Below, piece by piece: positions 11,924-22,654 of a DNA stretch of 64,000 nt; the first letter of the stretch is position 1; each line of letters starts with the position of its first letter. Where the stretch lies: positions 248,001 to 312,000 of the forward strand of contig JAJFPB010000001.1 in the NCBI GenBank assembly GCA_020881915.1, given 5' to 3'. This DNA comes from Paramyrothecium sp. XJ0827 (lineage: Eukaryota > Ascomycota > Sordariomycetes > Hypocreales > Stachybotryaceae). The translations under genes were made by a program, and so were the position numbers. Below the pieces are notes generated by a model that saw only the letters and a list, made by a program, of their open reading frames with translations, had not been told where the DNA came from and made no database searches.

Positions 11924-12259
11924 TAGAGGAAATTAAGACTAATGCCTGACTTGTTCAGTGTATCTCCAAGTAACAACTGCTGTAGAATTAATCTTTTTGT
12001 TATTTGCATTTAGTTCCAAAATCAAGATTGTAGTGACGAATGAATTATTAATTTAGTCCCTATCGTGTTTTTACGCAGGACACTAGTTAATGAAAGATGC
12101 TCCATCTTAGGCGTTGCTTCATTGTGCATCGCTCTCATGCTAACGTAAAGGTTCACTGACACATTTAAATAACTTGATTTGGATAGGACTAACTGATAAG
12201 GAATTGGTTTGCTGGATGCGATGAGAAAAGAATTCAGTAGTAGTTCCCGCTTCCCTAGA
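11924..12259. other. intergenic, AT-rich
   Basis: 336 bp between the convergent 3' ends of the carboxylesterase and the MFS fragment. It is moderately AT-rich, with no feature beyond presumed 3' untranslated sequence. Confidence 0.4.
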
Positions 12260-12868
12260 TCACTTAACGCTGGATTTTTCTTCAGTGGAGGGCACCAGGA
12301 CGCCCTCCTCTGTAGTAGGAGTTGGCTTGCCGTCTTTCAGACCAAATTCTGAGTTGTGATGCTTGCGCAGCTCAATGTGCTTCTCGACAAACGTTGCAAG
12401 AAAGCCTAAGCACGAAATCCCTACGAAGACGAGCCATAGAACACTTAAGGCCTTCTCGTAGACCTTGATGACCTGAGTCTTGGCTGGCTCAGATAGGTTT
12501 CCGATACTGGTAGTGCCATCCTCGCTACCGGCTGCGAACGTGTACGCAGCGCCATCGGCGAGATGTTCTCGTAAGATAGCATCGTCTATAGTATTCAAGT
12601 GGCTGTAAACCTGGCCATTGAAGACAACTGATGATATTGTGACACCCCAAACTAGGCCCATAGCTCGCACAAAGGAGTAAGTACCTGTGGCGGTTGCTAC
12701 GTCCCTTTCAGGCAATGCCGCAAGCGTCGAAGGCAATGTTGCTGTGAAGATGAAACCGGTTCCAGCAGATGCAATGATCTGATAGCCAATACAAGCACCA
12801 CGGCTTGATTTCTTCCCGAGAGTAGAAAATAATCCCGTGCCGATAGCACTCATTGCAAAGCCAGCCCA
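12260..12868 (-). pseudogene. C-terminal half of a split DHA2 (drug:H+) MFS transporter
   Basis: The minus strand from 12868 reads in one frame WAGFAMSAIGTGLFSTL, then GYQIIASAGTGFIFTATLP, ALPERDVATATGTYSFVRAM and a cytosolic tail FVEKHIELRKHHNSEFGL before the stop at 12260. These are the last four or so membrane segments and tail of a 14-TM DHA2 multidrug/siderophore-type transporter. The N-terminal half is missing here; it lies at 22655-23782 on the same strand. The junction falls inside a Trp codon: the N-half ends ...RYKYLH plus TG, and this half begins with G GCT GGC. Alone it has no start codon in context and cannot give a transporter. Confidence 0.85.
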
Positions 12869-13066
12869 AGGCCGAGACTACACCAATGTCTCTAGCGGAT
12901 TGGCCATTGTCGACCGTGAACGAACCGATATCAAATACCAACGAAATCATCCTTGCAATATCGTATCATGCAATTTTGACAAGGCCTATGACAGAAAATC
13001 CCAGATTCTGTTACCCAACACCTGGTCCGATCGTCAGGTTGAGGAAAGTCACACACACGTCTCAAA

Positions 13067-14078
13067 ATGTCGGATGCAAACCTAGGGACCAAGATCCTAT
13101 CCAAGCATGTTGCCGTGATTGGAGCAGGGATAAGTGGTGCGCCCGCGGCAGCACATATACTCAACGAAAAGATCAAAGTGACCACCTTTGAGCGTTCTCT
13201 TGCAGCTGGTGGGGTTTGGCTTTATAACAGCTGTGACAATGTGGAGCCTCCATATCCCAACGAAGCGCCGTTGAAAACCAATTTTGATGATTTAATCATG
13301 CCGTCCTAAAGCACGGCACACAGCGCATATATTGACTTACGCACAAGGATCGCTCAAGCATACTCTACCTGGGCCGTGTTAGAAAAGGTTCCAAGACAAC
13401 GTCCCAACTCCGCTCACGTGTAGTACGCCTGTTCTATGGCCCCAAGGAACAACATACTACGTGGATCATGAACGCCGTGCCAACGTACAGATTCAGCATT
13501 GTTCAATACGAGCGTCGAGTGTGTCCGGAAAAATGATGATGGATGGTCCGTATATACATCCACTCTGTATAAAGAGGAGCAAGTAGATAGATACTCGCTC
13601 TGTTACAAGACATGGAACTTTGATGCGGTCGTGGTAGCGAGCGGTCATTTTCACGTACCACGAGTACCGATAAACCGGGACTTACAGAGTGGAAAGTGTA
13701 GCAGCCACGTAACGTACCACACTCGAAGTCGTACTAGTCAGCAGACGACTTAGAGGGAAAACTATATTGCTAGTTGATGTCGGCGTCTCATGTGTGGATA
13801 TTGCTAAAGAGGTTCAAACCATTACCAGGAATACCTATCAAATTGCGCGAAATGAACCTGTTGATATCTCACTGAGCATGATATCGGCAGACATAGAGGG
13901 TGTCCAACCTATTGAGAGGTGTGTACCTCCCAAGGACTCAACTTCAGGTCAGGTAACTTCTATAAATAGCCTTGTTTACCCCAGTAACCAGCCCCATCAG
14001 CTTCGGCAAGGCTTCTCTTTAAACTTAAAGATTGATTTGGAAGTACAGGGGTTTTATATTAATAGTGTTTTTACTTGA
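13067..14078 (+). pseudogene. flavin-containing monooxygenase relic
   Basis: The first 81 codons (13067-13309) hold a Rossmann FAD-binding motif, VAVIGAGISGAPAA, followed by TTFERSLAAGGVWLY, the start of class B flavin monooxygenases. The frame then stops. Later pieces in other frames match the same family: FNTSVECVRKNDDGW, FDAVVVASGHFHVPRVP near 13618-13665, and LLVDVGVSCVDIAKEV near 13767-13815, where the NADPH-binding GxGxSG is expected but broken. Several frameshifts and stops separate the pieces, and the C-terminal part is missing or unrecognisable. It is a decayed gene inside the insertion. Confidence 0.7.
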
Positions 14079-14513
14079 ATAACTTTGCTGCTGCAGTTCG
14101 ATTTGACTTTGTTGAGGCTAGGTAATATATGTTGCTGTAGAACTTATATTGACTTTGGCTTTGCTGCTAGCATTGCCACAGCTGCAGCCACAAGGTTCAT
14201 TTAGACCTTGGTAGTATAGCAATATCTTAATAGCTCTATTAAGTTCCTGTTAGAATAGATGGCTTGAGTCTTATAAGTACCTATAGTATATTATATTTAT
14301 TATAAATATCTTTATTATTAAGTTTATTATTATTATATCTAAGGTTCTAGGTATTAGATCTTCTTATTAAATTATTTATATTATATTTAGGTCCCTATTT
14401 AAAATTCTTAAATTTAGGTTATTTTTAATAAACTTCTTAATAAAGAAAAAGAAATATATAGATTTAATTACTTTTTATAAGGTTTAGGGTGTCTATATTA
14501 TCTTGAATAGTAG
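14079..14513. repeat. AT-rich, RIP-like island
   Basis: The stretch from about 14220 to 14500 is almost entirely A and T with many TA steps and no coding sequence. This is the composition left when repeat-induced point mutation turns CpA into TpA. No source element can be recognised any more. It separates the monooxygenase relic from the sugar transporter. Confidence 0.55.
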
Positions 14514-16302
14514 TTATTTCTCAAGATCTACTTTTGGTATTTCTTTAATACTTTCTCCCGCCTTTGTCTTTGGCAGACCACCGTCCTCGGATGAAATATC
14601 ATCGGCCAGGGTATTAATATATTCACGGCCTTCAAATTTGGCATTGATCTCCTCGAGTTTCAAGCCCTTAGTTTCAACAAAGGCGAAGTAGGCAATGATC
14701 AAGAAAACAAAGTCCCAGGCCGCATTAATAAAGTAAAATTTCCAGCCTAGATCAGCCATCGCGTAGGCCATCGCGAAAGAGGCAAGAAGACTGGGACATG
14801 TCAGTTCGTATACACGGGCAGCGGCATAGACAGACAAGGCTTGACCTACCCAAATCCAGAATCAAGCATGCGGAAGATTGCAATTCCAGTTGCGCGTAAC
14901 TTGAAGGGTGAAACCTCTGTAGGGTACAGACTCGTCATAGGCGTAATTGCAAAAGCATAGAATCCTTGGAAAAGAAATATTACGGCAATAGTGCCATAGA
15001 TGCCAGATTGGTCAGTGCCTTCACCGTATCCTGCCATAAGGATTAGTATAATTGTGCTCAATCTCAAACAGTCTCCAACGTACGCTTGATGAGTCCTCCA
15101 ATCATCAATAAACACGCCGTCATGCCGCCCACGCTGATGAAGGTTTGTGTTCTACGTCCGAGAATGTCTAACATGAAGCTTCCAAATATGGCGATTGCGA
15201 ATGACCAGCAGCTGATGATTACTTGAACTTGAGTTTGAGTTCTTACATTCTTTATCCCAGCTTGGTCAAGAATTTTAGACAGGTAAAATCTAACACAATT
15301 AGCGATCTATTTGTTCCTTCTGCACCGGTGAACGTACGAAATGATGAAGTTGCCGAACATGTTGATCATCGGACCAAATGTACATAGAATTAAGAGTCTC
15401 TTGCGGTTCGCTTTCGTGGCGATGATCTCGCGCCATGGATTGCGAGGATATTCATCGGCCTCGCGTTTGATTGTGCTCCTTATTTCTGTCAATTGCAAGG
15501 CACCCTCTTGCACATCTGTTTTGCCCCTTCCTTGCATGACAAGCAAGACTTCGAGGGCTTCCTCGTCCCGATCGTTGGCGATCAACCAGCGTGGCGATTC
15601 AGGAACGAAGGGGACAATGACGGCAGCCAAAAGGCTGGGGACAAACTGCAAAAGAGACGGAAGGCGCCATGCCCAAGTGCTGTTTATGTTCTGGCTGCCA
15701 TAATTCACAATTGCTGAGGCAAGACTCCCAATATAGTAGCAAGAGAAGAAGAGTCCCAGCAGGAGACCGCGCTTCCGCGGAGGAAGCAGTTCTCCCAGAA
15801 GAGTGGGGGCAGCTCCGTTACTGATGGCTGACCCAACGCCAACAATGAAGCGCGCAACAACAAACATGGGGATATTCTGGGCTGCAGCTTGTAGGATGAC
15901 ACCGATGACAGTGATGACTGAGGCAATATAGATTGCGCGCCGGCGACCGAAATAGTCTGGAATGGGCTGCATGAGGAAGGCACCGAATATGCCTCCTATC
16001 CACATGGCGGCATTGTTCAGGCCTTCAGTGGCAGTGTTGAGTTTAAAGTATTCCGAATATACGGGCAAGATCAAAAGCCCATTCATCACGGAGGAATCGT
16101 ATCCGAGGGTCTGGGAAAATCCTTAGCAATTTGCTCTGCATTTCAAAGAAAGGGATGGGAGCTAGCAAGTAATATTGATGGAAGGCAGGCTTACCGCTGA
16201 ATTTACAATGGTTACGGCCAGCAACAAAGGCATGAGCACTTTGTGGTTGGATGGAATCCATTGCGAAATATGTTTCCGCTCGAAATCTCGTTCAGCAGCC
16301 AT
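14514..16302 (-). CDS. MFS sugar (hexose-type) transporter
   Basis: Five exons (16195-16302, 15338-16110, 15084-15289, 14850-15030, 14514-14790) give an intact 514-aa protein. Sugar-porter hallmarks are present: LGYDSSVMNGLLI after the first helix, the PIPDYFGRRRAIYIAS loop, VGVGSAISNGAAPTLLGEL, the PESPRWLI signature after helix 6, and FVETKGLKLEEINAKF at the end (the PETKG-like motif). Twelve membrane segments are expected. It probably imports a sugar or polyol across the plasma membrane; the substrate is unknown. The gene is divergent from the DUF1479 gene with 605 bp between the two starts, and it sits inside the insertion. The ATG at 16300-16302 opens the typical short cytosolic N-terminus. 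Confidence 0.88.
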
Positions 16303-16907
16303 CGTAAAGCGAAGAAACCGGAATTGGCACAGTAAGGCTGGGAGAATAAACTCAAAGCTGCGTCTCTGAAAGCGGTTGTAGCGCCAGTGTCTCGAACCAA
16401 GTGGTCTGCCCTGCTTTATAGACCATATTCTCAGGCACTACTTAGCAGGAAGTTTGTCGCAATCAAGTCTCAGCTTCGACAATTCAGTTTCTTATCATGG
16501 ACCCTTGATCTATCTCTGAAGCGGGAGGCGCTAACCGGTGCTGCTCTGGCATCTTCGGGCAGCGGCAGTTGATAACAGAATCCACGCTAAGGTCCTCCCT
16601 CCCTCCAATAGGGTGGCTTTACCCATGTCTAGCGCGACCTGGGGCGATAACGAAGACTAAATGTGTTGACGTACGATAACTGGAACGGGCTCGCCCGAGC
16701 TCGGCCGAGGACGAACACTGAAGATTGCGCTGCTAAGCTGAGACCAAATAGGAATTGGTGGTGGCTTGGAACCGGACTCTGAGACGCAGAAAAGATAAGA
16801 TGTTTAGAATCCTGAGATTCCGGGAATTCAACTAATTTCCAAATATTCATTTCCATAATCGACCTCACATCCGTGGGCTCTCTTCTAATTGTTCTACTGT
16901 AAACAGC
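16303..16907. promoter_or_regulatory. divergent promoter region, sugar transporter / DUF1479 gene
   Basis: 605 bp between two start codons on opposite strands. CGGGAGGCGCTAACCGG near 16521 carries CGG triplets in inverted orientation, the kind of sequence bound by Zn2Cys6 dimers. CTCGGCCGAGG near 16698 is a near-perfect palindrome. Both are only suggestive. Any of the window's zinc-cluster regulators could bind here, most plausibly the one at 18320-20314. Confidence 0.4.
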
Positions 16908-18275
16908 ATGCCTTCTCAAGTTCTGGATTGGCCGGCTTGGCCAGAGTTCACGAGTCAGGGAATCAAAGACATGCAAGATCCCGACTTTTTGAACACCAAA
17001 AAGGCAATCATCAAGGAATATGGTGCCGATGCCTTGCAACGAAGTTGGATCCAAGTTTGCAATGAACTGCAAGCGGTCACAGACGAAATCGCCGCCAAGG
17101 GCAACACTATAATACCAATCTTGGACACCGACAAGGTGCTAAAAAATGGCGGCTTCTCAGGTGACGAAGTGGCCGAGATGAAGAGAATTGGCGCCTTCGT
17201 TTTCAGAGAAACAATTCCAAAAGAGGACGCTGGCCAGTTATATCGCGAGCTAAAAAAATATATTGCAGACAACAAGGACCGCATTCAAGGATGGCCAGCT
17301 GCAAGTCCATCAATGCTAATTCTGTATGACTCACCTATTCAAAACAAATTGCGCGCCCATCCCAGCCAACTTCAGCTTCAACGCCTCCTCAATGATCTAT
17401 GGCACGACGACACGAACGAGACATCCCCGGATCCTTTGGTGTATCATGATGGGATCCGAGATCGGGCACCAGGCCAGCCATTCCTTGGGCTTGGTCCCCA
17501 TATCGACGCCGGAAGCCTTTGCAGGTGGGCAGATGCCAATTATCGAAAAGTTTATGACAAGATATTCTCCGGCGCGCCACAGCACCATGATTCTTACGAC
17601 CTCGGGGTCCGCAAGTTGGCCAACCAGGAGCTATTCCCGGGCATGGCGCATTCTTCTGTATTTCGCGCCTTCCAAGGATGGACGGCGCTAACGCCTACAG
17701 CTCCCCGGGAGGGCACTATCATGGTCTATCCAAATGTCAAGGCCGCGATTGCATATACATTGCTTCGGCCATTCTTTAAAGCGCCATCCGACGCCGCCGA
17801 TGTGATGGACCCTGAGAAATGGACGTTAGATGCTACAACAGGGTGGTTTCCGGGGACGACGAAACCAGACAGTCAGCGCTTGAGCCGAACTTCTCATCCG
17901 CATTTGCGATTGGAGGAGTGCTTAGTCCACATGCCGAAGATTGAACCAGGCGACACCGTCTGGTGGCATTCCGATGTAAGCTTCATCATTGTCATATAAT
18001 GAATGGATTCGACTAACTTCAAACTAAAGCTTTGCCATGCTGTGGATACCGAGCACTTGGGCGAGAACAATGCTGCCGTCGCATTCATTGCAGCCTGTCC
18101 TTCCACCCCCATCAACAAGGCATACGTGAAGAAGCAGCTTGCAGCCACACTTTCTGGACGACCCTCCCCTGATTACAGCGAGGGAAATGACTTGAATGAG
18201 ACAACACTAAAGGGGTATGTGGGGCTTGGCGGCTTCACAGGAGAGGCAAGGAGAGCATTCGGATTCGAATTATAA
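16908..18275 (+). CDS. DUF1479 family Fe(II)/2-oxoglutarate dioxygenase-like protein
   Basis: Exons 16908-17975 and 18030-18275 (intron with CTAAC branch point) code for 437 aa with no lesion. The sequence follows the DUF1479 family, a double-stranded beta-helix fold related to non-haem iron dioxygenases. GPHIDAGSL at residues 197-205 gives the His-x-Asp pair (H198, D200), and a second histidine follows in LCHAVD (H359), the usual HxD...H iron triad. A distal Arg for 2-oxoglutarate is likely but not assigned. The substrate is unknown. It lies between a sugar transporter (divergent) and a Zn2Cys6 regulator (convergent, 44 bp apart), next to guanine deaminase, so a part in nucleoside or amine catabolism is possible. 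Confidence 0.85.
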
Positions 18276-18319
18276 GTCAAGAAAACCTCAAAGTAGTCGT
18301 ATGTGCATGCCAGATCAAC

Positions 18320-20314
18320 CTACACGTTAGCTACCATAGACTCGATTTCCCCCTGAAGGACTCGTACAGCATGCCGAGCAACCGCGTTTTGCGACCCAAC
18401 CTGCTCGAGAATGGACAAGGCTGCGTTGATAGCGTCTTGATAATCTGCGCTCCGACCATCACCAGAGTACCGCCATTCCCTCAGTAAGACGATAGAAGCT
18501 CCGAAGAGATGGAACGATAATGCCCTGAGCACACGCGACATGTCAGCATCAGCACCATCTGTGATTGTATCAAGACACACCATTGCTTTCTCATGGATAT
18601 TGGCTGATCCCAATGATTGCTAATCCAGATGGTATCCAGTGCCGACGCAATACAAACAGCTCTTGCTGAAGCGAAATCTTTTGAAGAAGCGAGCCAGTGT
18701 CGCTGGAGTGTACGGTTGATGCGAATTCGGTGGTGTAGGAGAACAAGCGTTATGTCAAAACGCTGCCATTTCAGCCATTGCGGCACCCCATCCCGGTCGT
18801 GAGTCTGCTCGCTCTTGGCAAAATCAGGCTGTAAATGTTCAGGAAGAGTGTCAATCACTTGAGCAAGTTCCTCATCAGCCGCCTTGACTGTGTTCGAGAG
18901 CGATATCGGTTCACGAACAATGGTCTGGCAGAACTTGTTGTATACCCGAGCTATCCTGGCCATAAATAGGTGGTAATGTGCCGGATCAATGATATCAGCG
19001 CTGCTGGATTCCGACGGTTGATAAAGGGTTGGACACGGCAGTGGAACGTCAAAGTCGATCTCTTCCACTTGAGGCGGCTCGTATGGAGCGTTCAGCCTTC
19101 AATGAACAATCAGCATCAGTGTATCCAAACTCGGACAGACATTGTCCTACCATTCACAGATGACGAGAGTCCACCAAAGCCTGGTTTGAGCTTCTCTGCT
19201 TAGGTGACCAGCTTTTTGCGAGTGTGTTGTATCTAATCCGAGCTTCCTAGCAATCCGAATGGCTGAACTTCGCATGTGCTGGCCGAGATCTGCGTCACCG
19301 TACATGTTGAAGCACATGCCAAGTACGGCCACAGCCTGCACAGTGCAGATGTGTGGAACTCTCATAAACCCTGCCCTTTCAAGGCAAAAAAGGGCAGCAT
19401 CGTACCAAATGCGACAAACGTGCGCGGTGCTGACGGACGCACCTAGGCTGGACATCAGTGCAGATTCTTCTTGTAGACTTTGGTTTTGAATTCGGTGAAA
19501 TGCTCTATACCTAAATGCTCAGAGAACATAATCCGTTCAGCATCCTCATCGCTCATCATTGACAATGCCGCCTGTAGAAAGATTAGTTCTGTTCATGGAG
19601 TGTTTCATGGGTTGGAGAGGGGACTCACGCAAAGGACGCTGAAATACAGAGCCAACCAAAAAGGTTCTATTTCATCCAACGAATAATTGCTTTCCATCTT
19701 GTCCATGAATGTGTTGCACTCTTCAGCGAAACGTGGATACTCCAGAGCATAGTGAACCCATGAATTCCAGACGTGGTCGTAGGCAACGAGTCCTTCACTC
19801 ATCCTACGGCTGGGCAAGATGATATCCTCCAATTTCTCTACTTGCGACTTTGTTATCGGAGTTGTTGAAGAAATGCTTTCCCAAAGTGCTCCCTCAAGAG
19901 CATCTTCGTTTTCTGGTCGCCGCTTGAATCTTGGGACCTGAAGAACTTGGTCGTGATTTTGTTTATCAAGTTCTTCTCTGCAGATTGCGAGATCTGTTTT
20001 CAAACGGCTTATTTCACGTAACATGTCGTCGTGCGTTGGTGTGGACGATGAATCGCTCCACCTGTGCAACAATTAACCTCGGTTCATCGCGGCCTGATCA
20101 TGTCTGCAAAAAGGACATATTGACAAGCTGCATACGTTTTCACCTCTCCTCTGACAATTACAGTTTCCCGAACACAAAAGTTTTCCTCTCCCCGACGTAC
20201 ACAGGTTGCGCAGGGAAGAGCCTTATTACACTTGACTTTCCGGGCGGAGCAGGGAATACAGCTTCGTGGAGGTCTCTGCGTCGGCCTGAAAGAAAGGTTT
20301 GGAGCGCCGGCCAT
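18320..20314 (-). pseudogene. Zn2Cys6 transcription factor, probable C-terminal frameshift
   Basis: Exons 20136-20314, 19629-20061, 19511-19571, 19151-19442 and 18320-19096 can be joined. The N-terminus holds the zinc cluster CIPCSARKVKCNKALPCATC plus the sixth Cys in ENFC, then a coiled segment (MLREISRLKTDLAICREEL). The middle matches the fungal-specific regulatory domain (RAGFMRVPHICTVQAVAVLG, ARKLGLDTTHS, TRLWWTLVICEW). Near 18595-18610 the conserved SMRKQW is followed in the wrong frame: the family continuation (VCLDTITDGADADMSR) is read only after a frame change, and some residues appear to be missing. The natural reading ends after about 18 unrelated codons. The protein would keep its DNA-binding part but lose the last ~95 residues. 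This may be a mutant allele or a sequence error. Confidence 0.75.
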
Positions 20315-20786
20315 GGCTAGTGTGTACCATTACTCAAATCGAGAGGTCCACAAAGGTCGATTGAGGTTGCGGCTTTCGCCAATGTTATGTAAGAGGAACC
20401 GGGGTTTTGGACAGCAGGACGATTTGTTGAGGGAAAAACCAGACGCAAAGTATCGGTTATCTTGGGGGCACGCGTAGACTCGCCCGAACTCACCCGAGAT
20501 AAGGGACCCACCCACCTGCTTTGAAGGAAGGCTATCCGTAGTGGCGCCGATACAAGCAGTGCAACCTTCTACGGTGGGTTTGGTTTCAGCGGGTCAAAGC
20601 GCGGCAATCTTCCATTCCGAATAATACTTCTACAGTCCCGGACGGGCATTCTTCCTGGGTATTGACAGCTTTCCTCTTTATTCTTTCTTTTTCCTTGGCG
20701 GCCAAAGATTTCCACGAAGGCTTGAGCTTCTACATCCACACCGGCAAAACTCTAAGGGCAAACGATATTGTTTTCCTGACATCATC
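20315..20786. promoter_or_regulatory. divergent promoter region, regulator / guanine deaminase
   Basis: 472 bp between the start of the Zn2Cys6 regulator (left) and the ATG of guanine deaminase (right). GACTCGCCCGAACTCACCCG near 20475 contains two CCCG triplets 9 bases apart. A pyrimidine tract (TTTATTCTTTCTTTTTCCTT near 20676) sits upstream of the deaminase start. No site is proven. Confidence 0.4.
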
Positions 20787-22157
20787 ATGACCTTGAATCC
20801 AAGTCGTCGTCCTCTTGTCTTTCATGGCGCCGTCATCCACTCTCGGAGTGAAAATGAGCTAGAGATACTAGAGAATGCCACACTCGTTGTCGATGCGTTG
20901 GGCCAGATCGTGGCTTTGCAAAAATCACCCGAAGATAACCAAATACCGATTCCCTCTTTCCCCGATGCACAGGTTCATTACCTCGCACATGGAGAGTTTT
21001 TAATACCCGGATTCGTGGATACGCATAACCATGCGCCCCAGTGGCCTATGCGGGGGCTAGGCCAAGGTCTACATATATTAGACTGGCTAGACCAAGTGAC
21101 CTTCCCTGTTGAGGCTCGCTTTGCAGACAGCACATATGCTCAGAAAACCTATGAGCATATGGTGGCGGGCATGCTTAGCCAAGGTGTTACTACTGCATCA
21201 TATTACAGCTCTAGGCATGCTGAAGCGACCCGGATTCTAGCCAATACCTGTTTGGAAAAAGGGCAGCGTGCTTTTATCGGCAAATGCAACATGGATCGGA
21301 ACGCGCCTGAATATATTTGTGAGGACACTCAGGACTCTCTTCAAGAGACAAAAGAATGTATTACATACATCCGGCGGCTTCCAGGTTGTGCAGATCCAAG
21401 GCAAGCCTTGGTGAAGCCTGTCTTAACCCCTAGATTCGCTATTTCTTGTACGCCTGAGTTGCTTTTGGGATTGGGAGATATATTAAGCCAAGACGATGAT
21501 TTAGCGATGCAGACACATTTCAACGAAGCCCAACAAGAGATCAAAGCCACTCGAGAGCTCTTTCCAAACTCTAATTTCAAGAGCGAAGCAGATCTTTATC
21601 AGCACTTTGGCCTATTAGGGCCAAAGTCAATACTCGCTCACTGTACTATCATGACCGACTATGATAAAGAACGCCTCAAGACTCTAGAGTGTGGTGTCGC
21701 GCATTGCCCTATCGCCAACATGACTGTAGGCGGAGGATTTATGGTTGCCCCTATCCGGGATTTCCTACGCCGTGGGATAAAGGTCGGTCTTGGTACTGAT
21801 AGTGGTGGCGGCTGGGCCTCACAGATGTTATCTGTAATTCGACAGGCTATAATTGCATCTAATGCAAGAGAAGTTATTTCTCAAGGAAAAGATAAAGGGC
21901 TTCTTCTGGAAGAGGTCTTCTATTTATCAACACTAGGGGGTGCCAGGGTTATGTGTCTTGATGATCGCATTGGCAACTTTCAGGTTGGGAAAGAGTTTGA
22001 CGCCTCTTGGGTAACGACTAGCGGCTTGCAATCAGCTATGACACCAATTGAGGATGGAGACGGCCTCAGGACTATCTTTGAAAAGTTCGTAATGACGGGC
22101 GACGATAGGAACATTACTCACGTGTATGTGAGAGGCCGAAAGGTTTCGGGAATGTAA
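20787..22157 (+). CDS. GUD1-like: guanine deaminase (guanine aminohydrolase)
   Basis: Intronless 456-aa amidohydrolase that converts guanine to xanthine and ammonia in cytosolic purine salvage and catabolism. The metal-binding pattern is complete: PGFVDTHNHAPQ (H80, H82), THFNEA (H244), SILAHC (H285) and GLGTDSGGG (D338). Family-specific segments are also present: ILDWLDQVTFPVEARF, GQRAFIGKCNMDRNAPEY, KPVLTPRFAISCTPELL and STLGGARVMCLDDRIGNF. Length is normal (about 450 aa in animal and fungal enzymes). It is the last gene of the insertion and is divergent from the Zn2Cys6 regulator. The ATG at 20787 is the first in frame and gives a sensible N-terminal beta strand (LVFHGAVIHS). Codon use and length show no sign of decay, unlike the genes on each side. 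Confidence 0.92.
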   Translation: MTLNPSRRPLVFHGAVIHSRSENELEILENATLVVDALGQIVALQKSPEDNQIPIPSFPDAQVHYLAHGEFLIPGFVDTHNHAPQWPMRGLGQGLHILDWLDQVTFPVEARFADSTYAQKTYEHMVAGMLSQGVTTASYYSSRHAEATRILANTCLEKGQRAFIGKCNMDRNAPEYICEDTQDSLQETKECITYIRRLPGCADPRQALVKPVLTPRFAISCTPELLLGLGDILSQDDDLAMQTHFNEAQQEIKATRELFPNSNFKSEADLYQHFGLLGPKSILAHCTIMTDYDKERLKTLECGVAHCPIANMTVGGGFMVAPIRDFLRRGIKVGLGTDSGGGWASQMLSVIRQAIIASNAREVISQGKDKGLLLEEVFYLSTLGGARVMCLDDRIGNFQVGKEFDASWVTTSGLQSAMTPIEDGDGLRTIFEKFVMTGDDRNITHVYVRGRKVSGM

Positions 22158-22654
22158 TTAAATGTTACTTCAGGAGAAGCTACGTACGCAAATTTAATTA
22201 TCGGCAATCGCAACTCGGATTTCTTATAGTACAATCATGCTAAATTCGTCGTTCTGGTCTCTCCATCCAAACGCATATTCTCGGAGCTCTGATTTGAACT
22301 GATGGTAGTTTTGGAACGATCTTAAACTGCCTTTTCTATGCTTCTTCGCTTTTTAACAGTTATTTACCAAGTGTCTTGGCCACGTGAGTAGATTTCTGCA
22401 AAATAGTAATAAAATATTTTGCGGATTAATTTAACTCTGCTGTCGTGGTCTCAGTATAGGGGAGGCCAATATGCGATGTGAATATGGCGATATTGTGTTC
22501 TTTTGCACCCTTGCCACTGTTTCTGTAAATCTGGATGCCCCATAGGTTTGGAGAGCCTGACTAAAGATCGAGTCCATTAAATTGGCTATCTGATGCATCC
22601 CACCTTCTGCTCAAAAACCTCGAGACAGCCGGAGATGATCATAATTTGGAAGCA
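22158..22654. other. intergenic tail of the insertion
   Basis: 497 bp after guanine deaminase up to the right junction with the MFS N-terminal half. AT-rich in parts, no gene seen. Confidence 0.4.

Larger units (their letters stand above)
12869..22654. other. approximately 9.8-kb insertion that splits the DHA2 MFS gene
   Basis: The block lies between the two halves of one MFS gene. The left flank ends AGCCCA (12863-12868) and the right flank starts CAGTGC (22655-22660). Removing the block and one CA restores an uninterrupted reading frame across the junction. The shared CA is either a 2-bp target duplication or microhomology. No terminal inverted repeats, long direct repeats or transposase are visible at the ends (left AGGCCGAGAC, right TTTGGAAG). 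The content is a flavin monooxygenase relic, an AT-rich island, a sugar transporter, a DUF1479 dioxygenase, a Zn2Cys6 regulator and a guanine deaminase. The exact ends are uncertain by a few bases. Confidence 0.7.

Noticed and set aside
12869..22654. Classical transposon or Starship-type element
   Set aside because: No transposase, no tyrosine recombinase captain, no terminal inverted repeats and only a 2-bp shared sequence at the borders.
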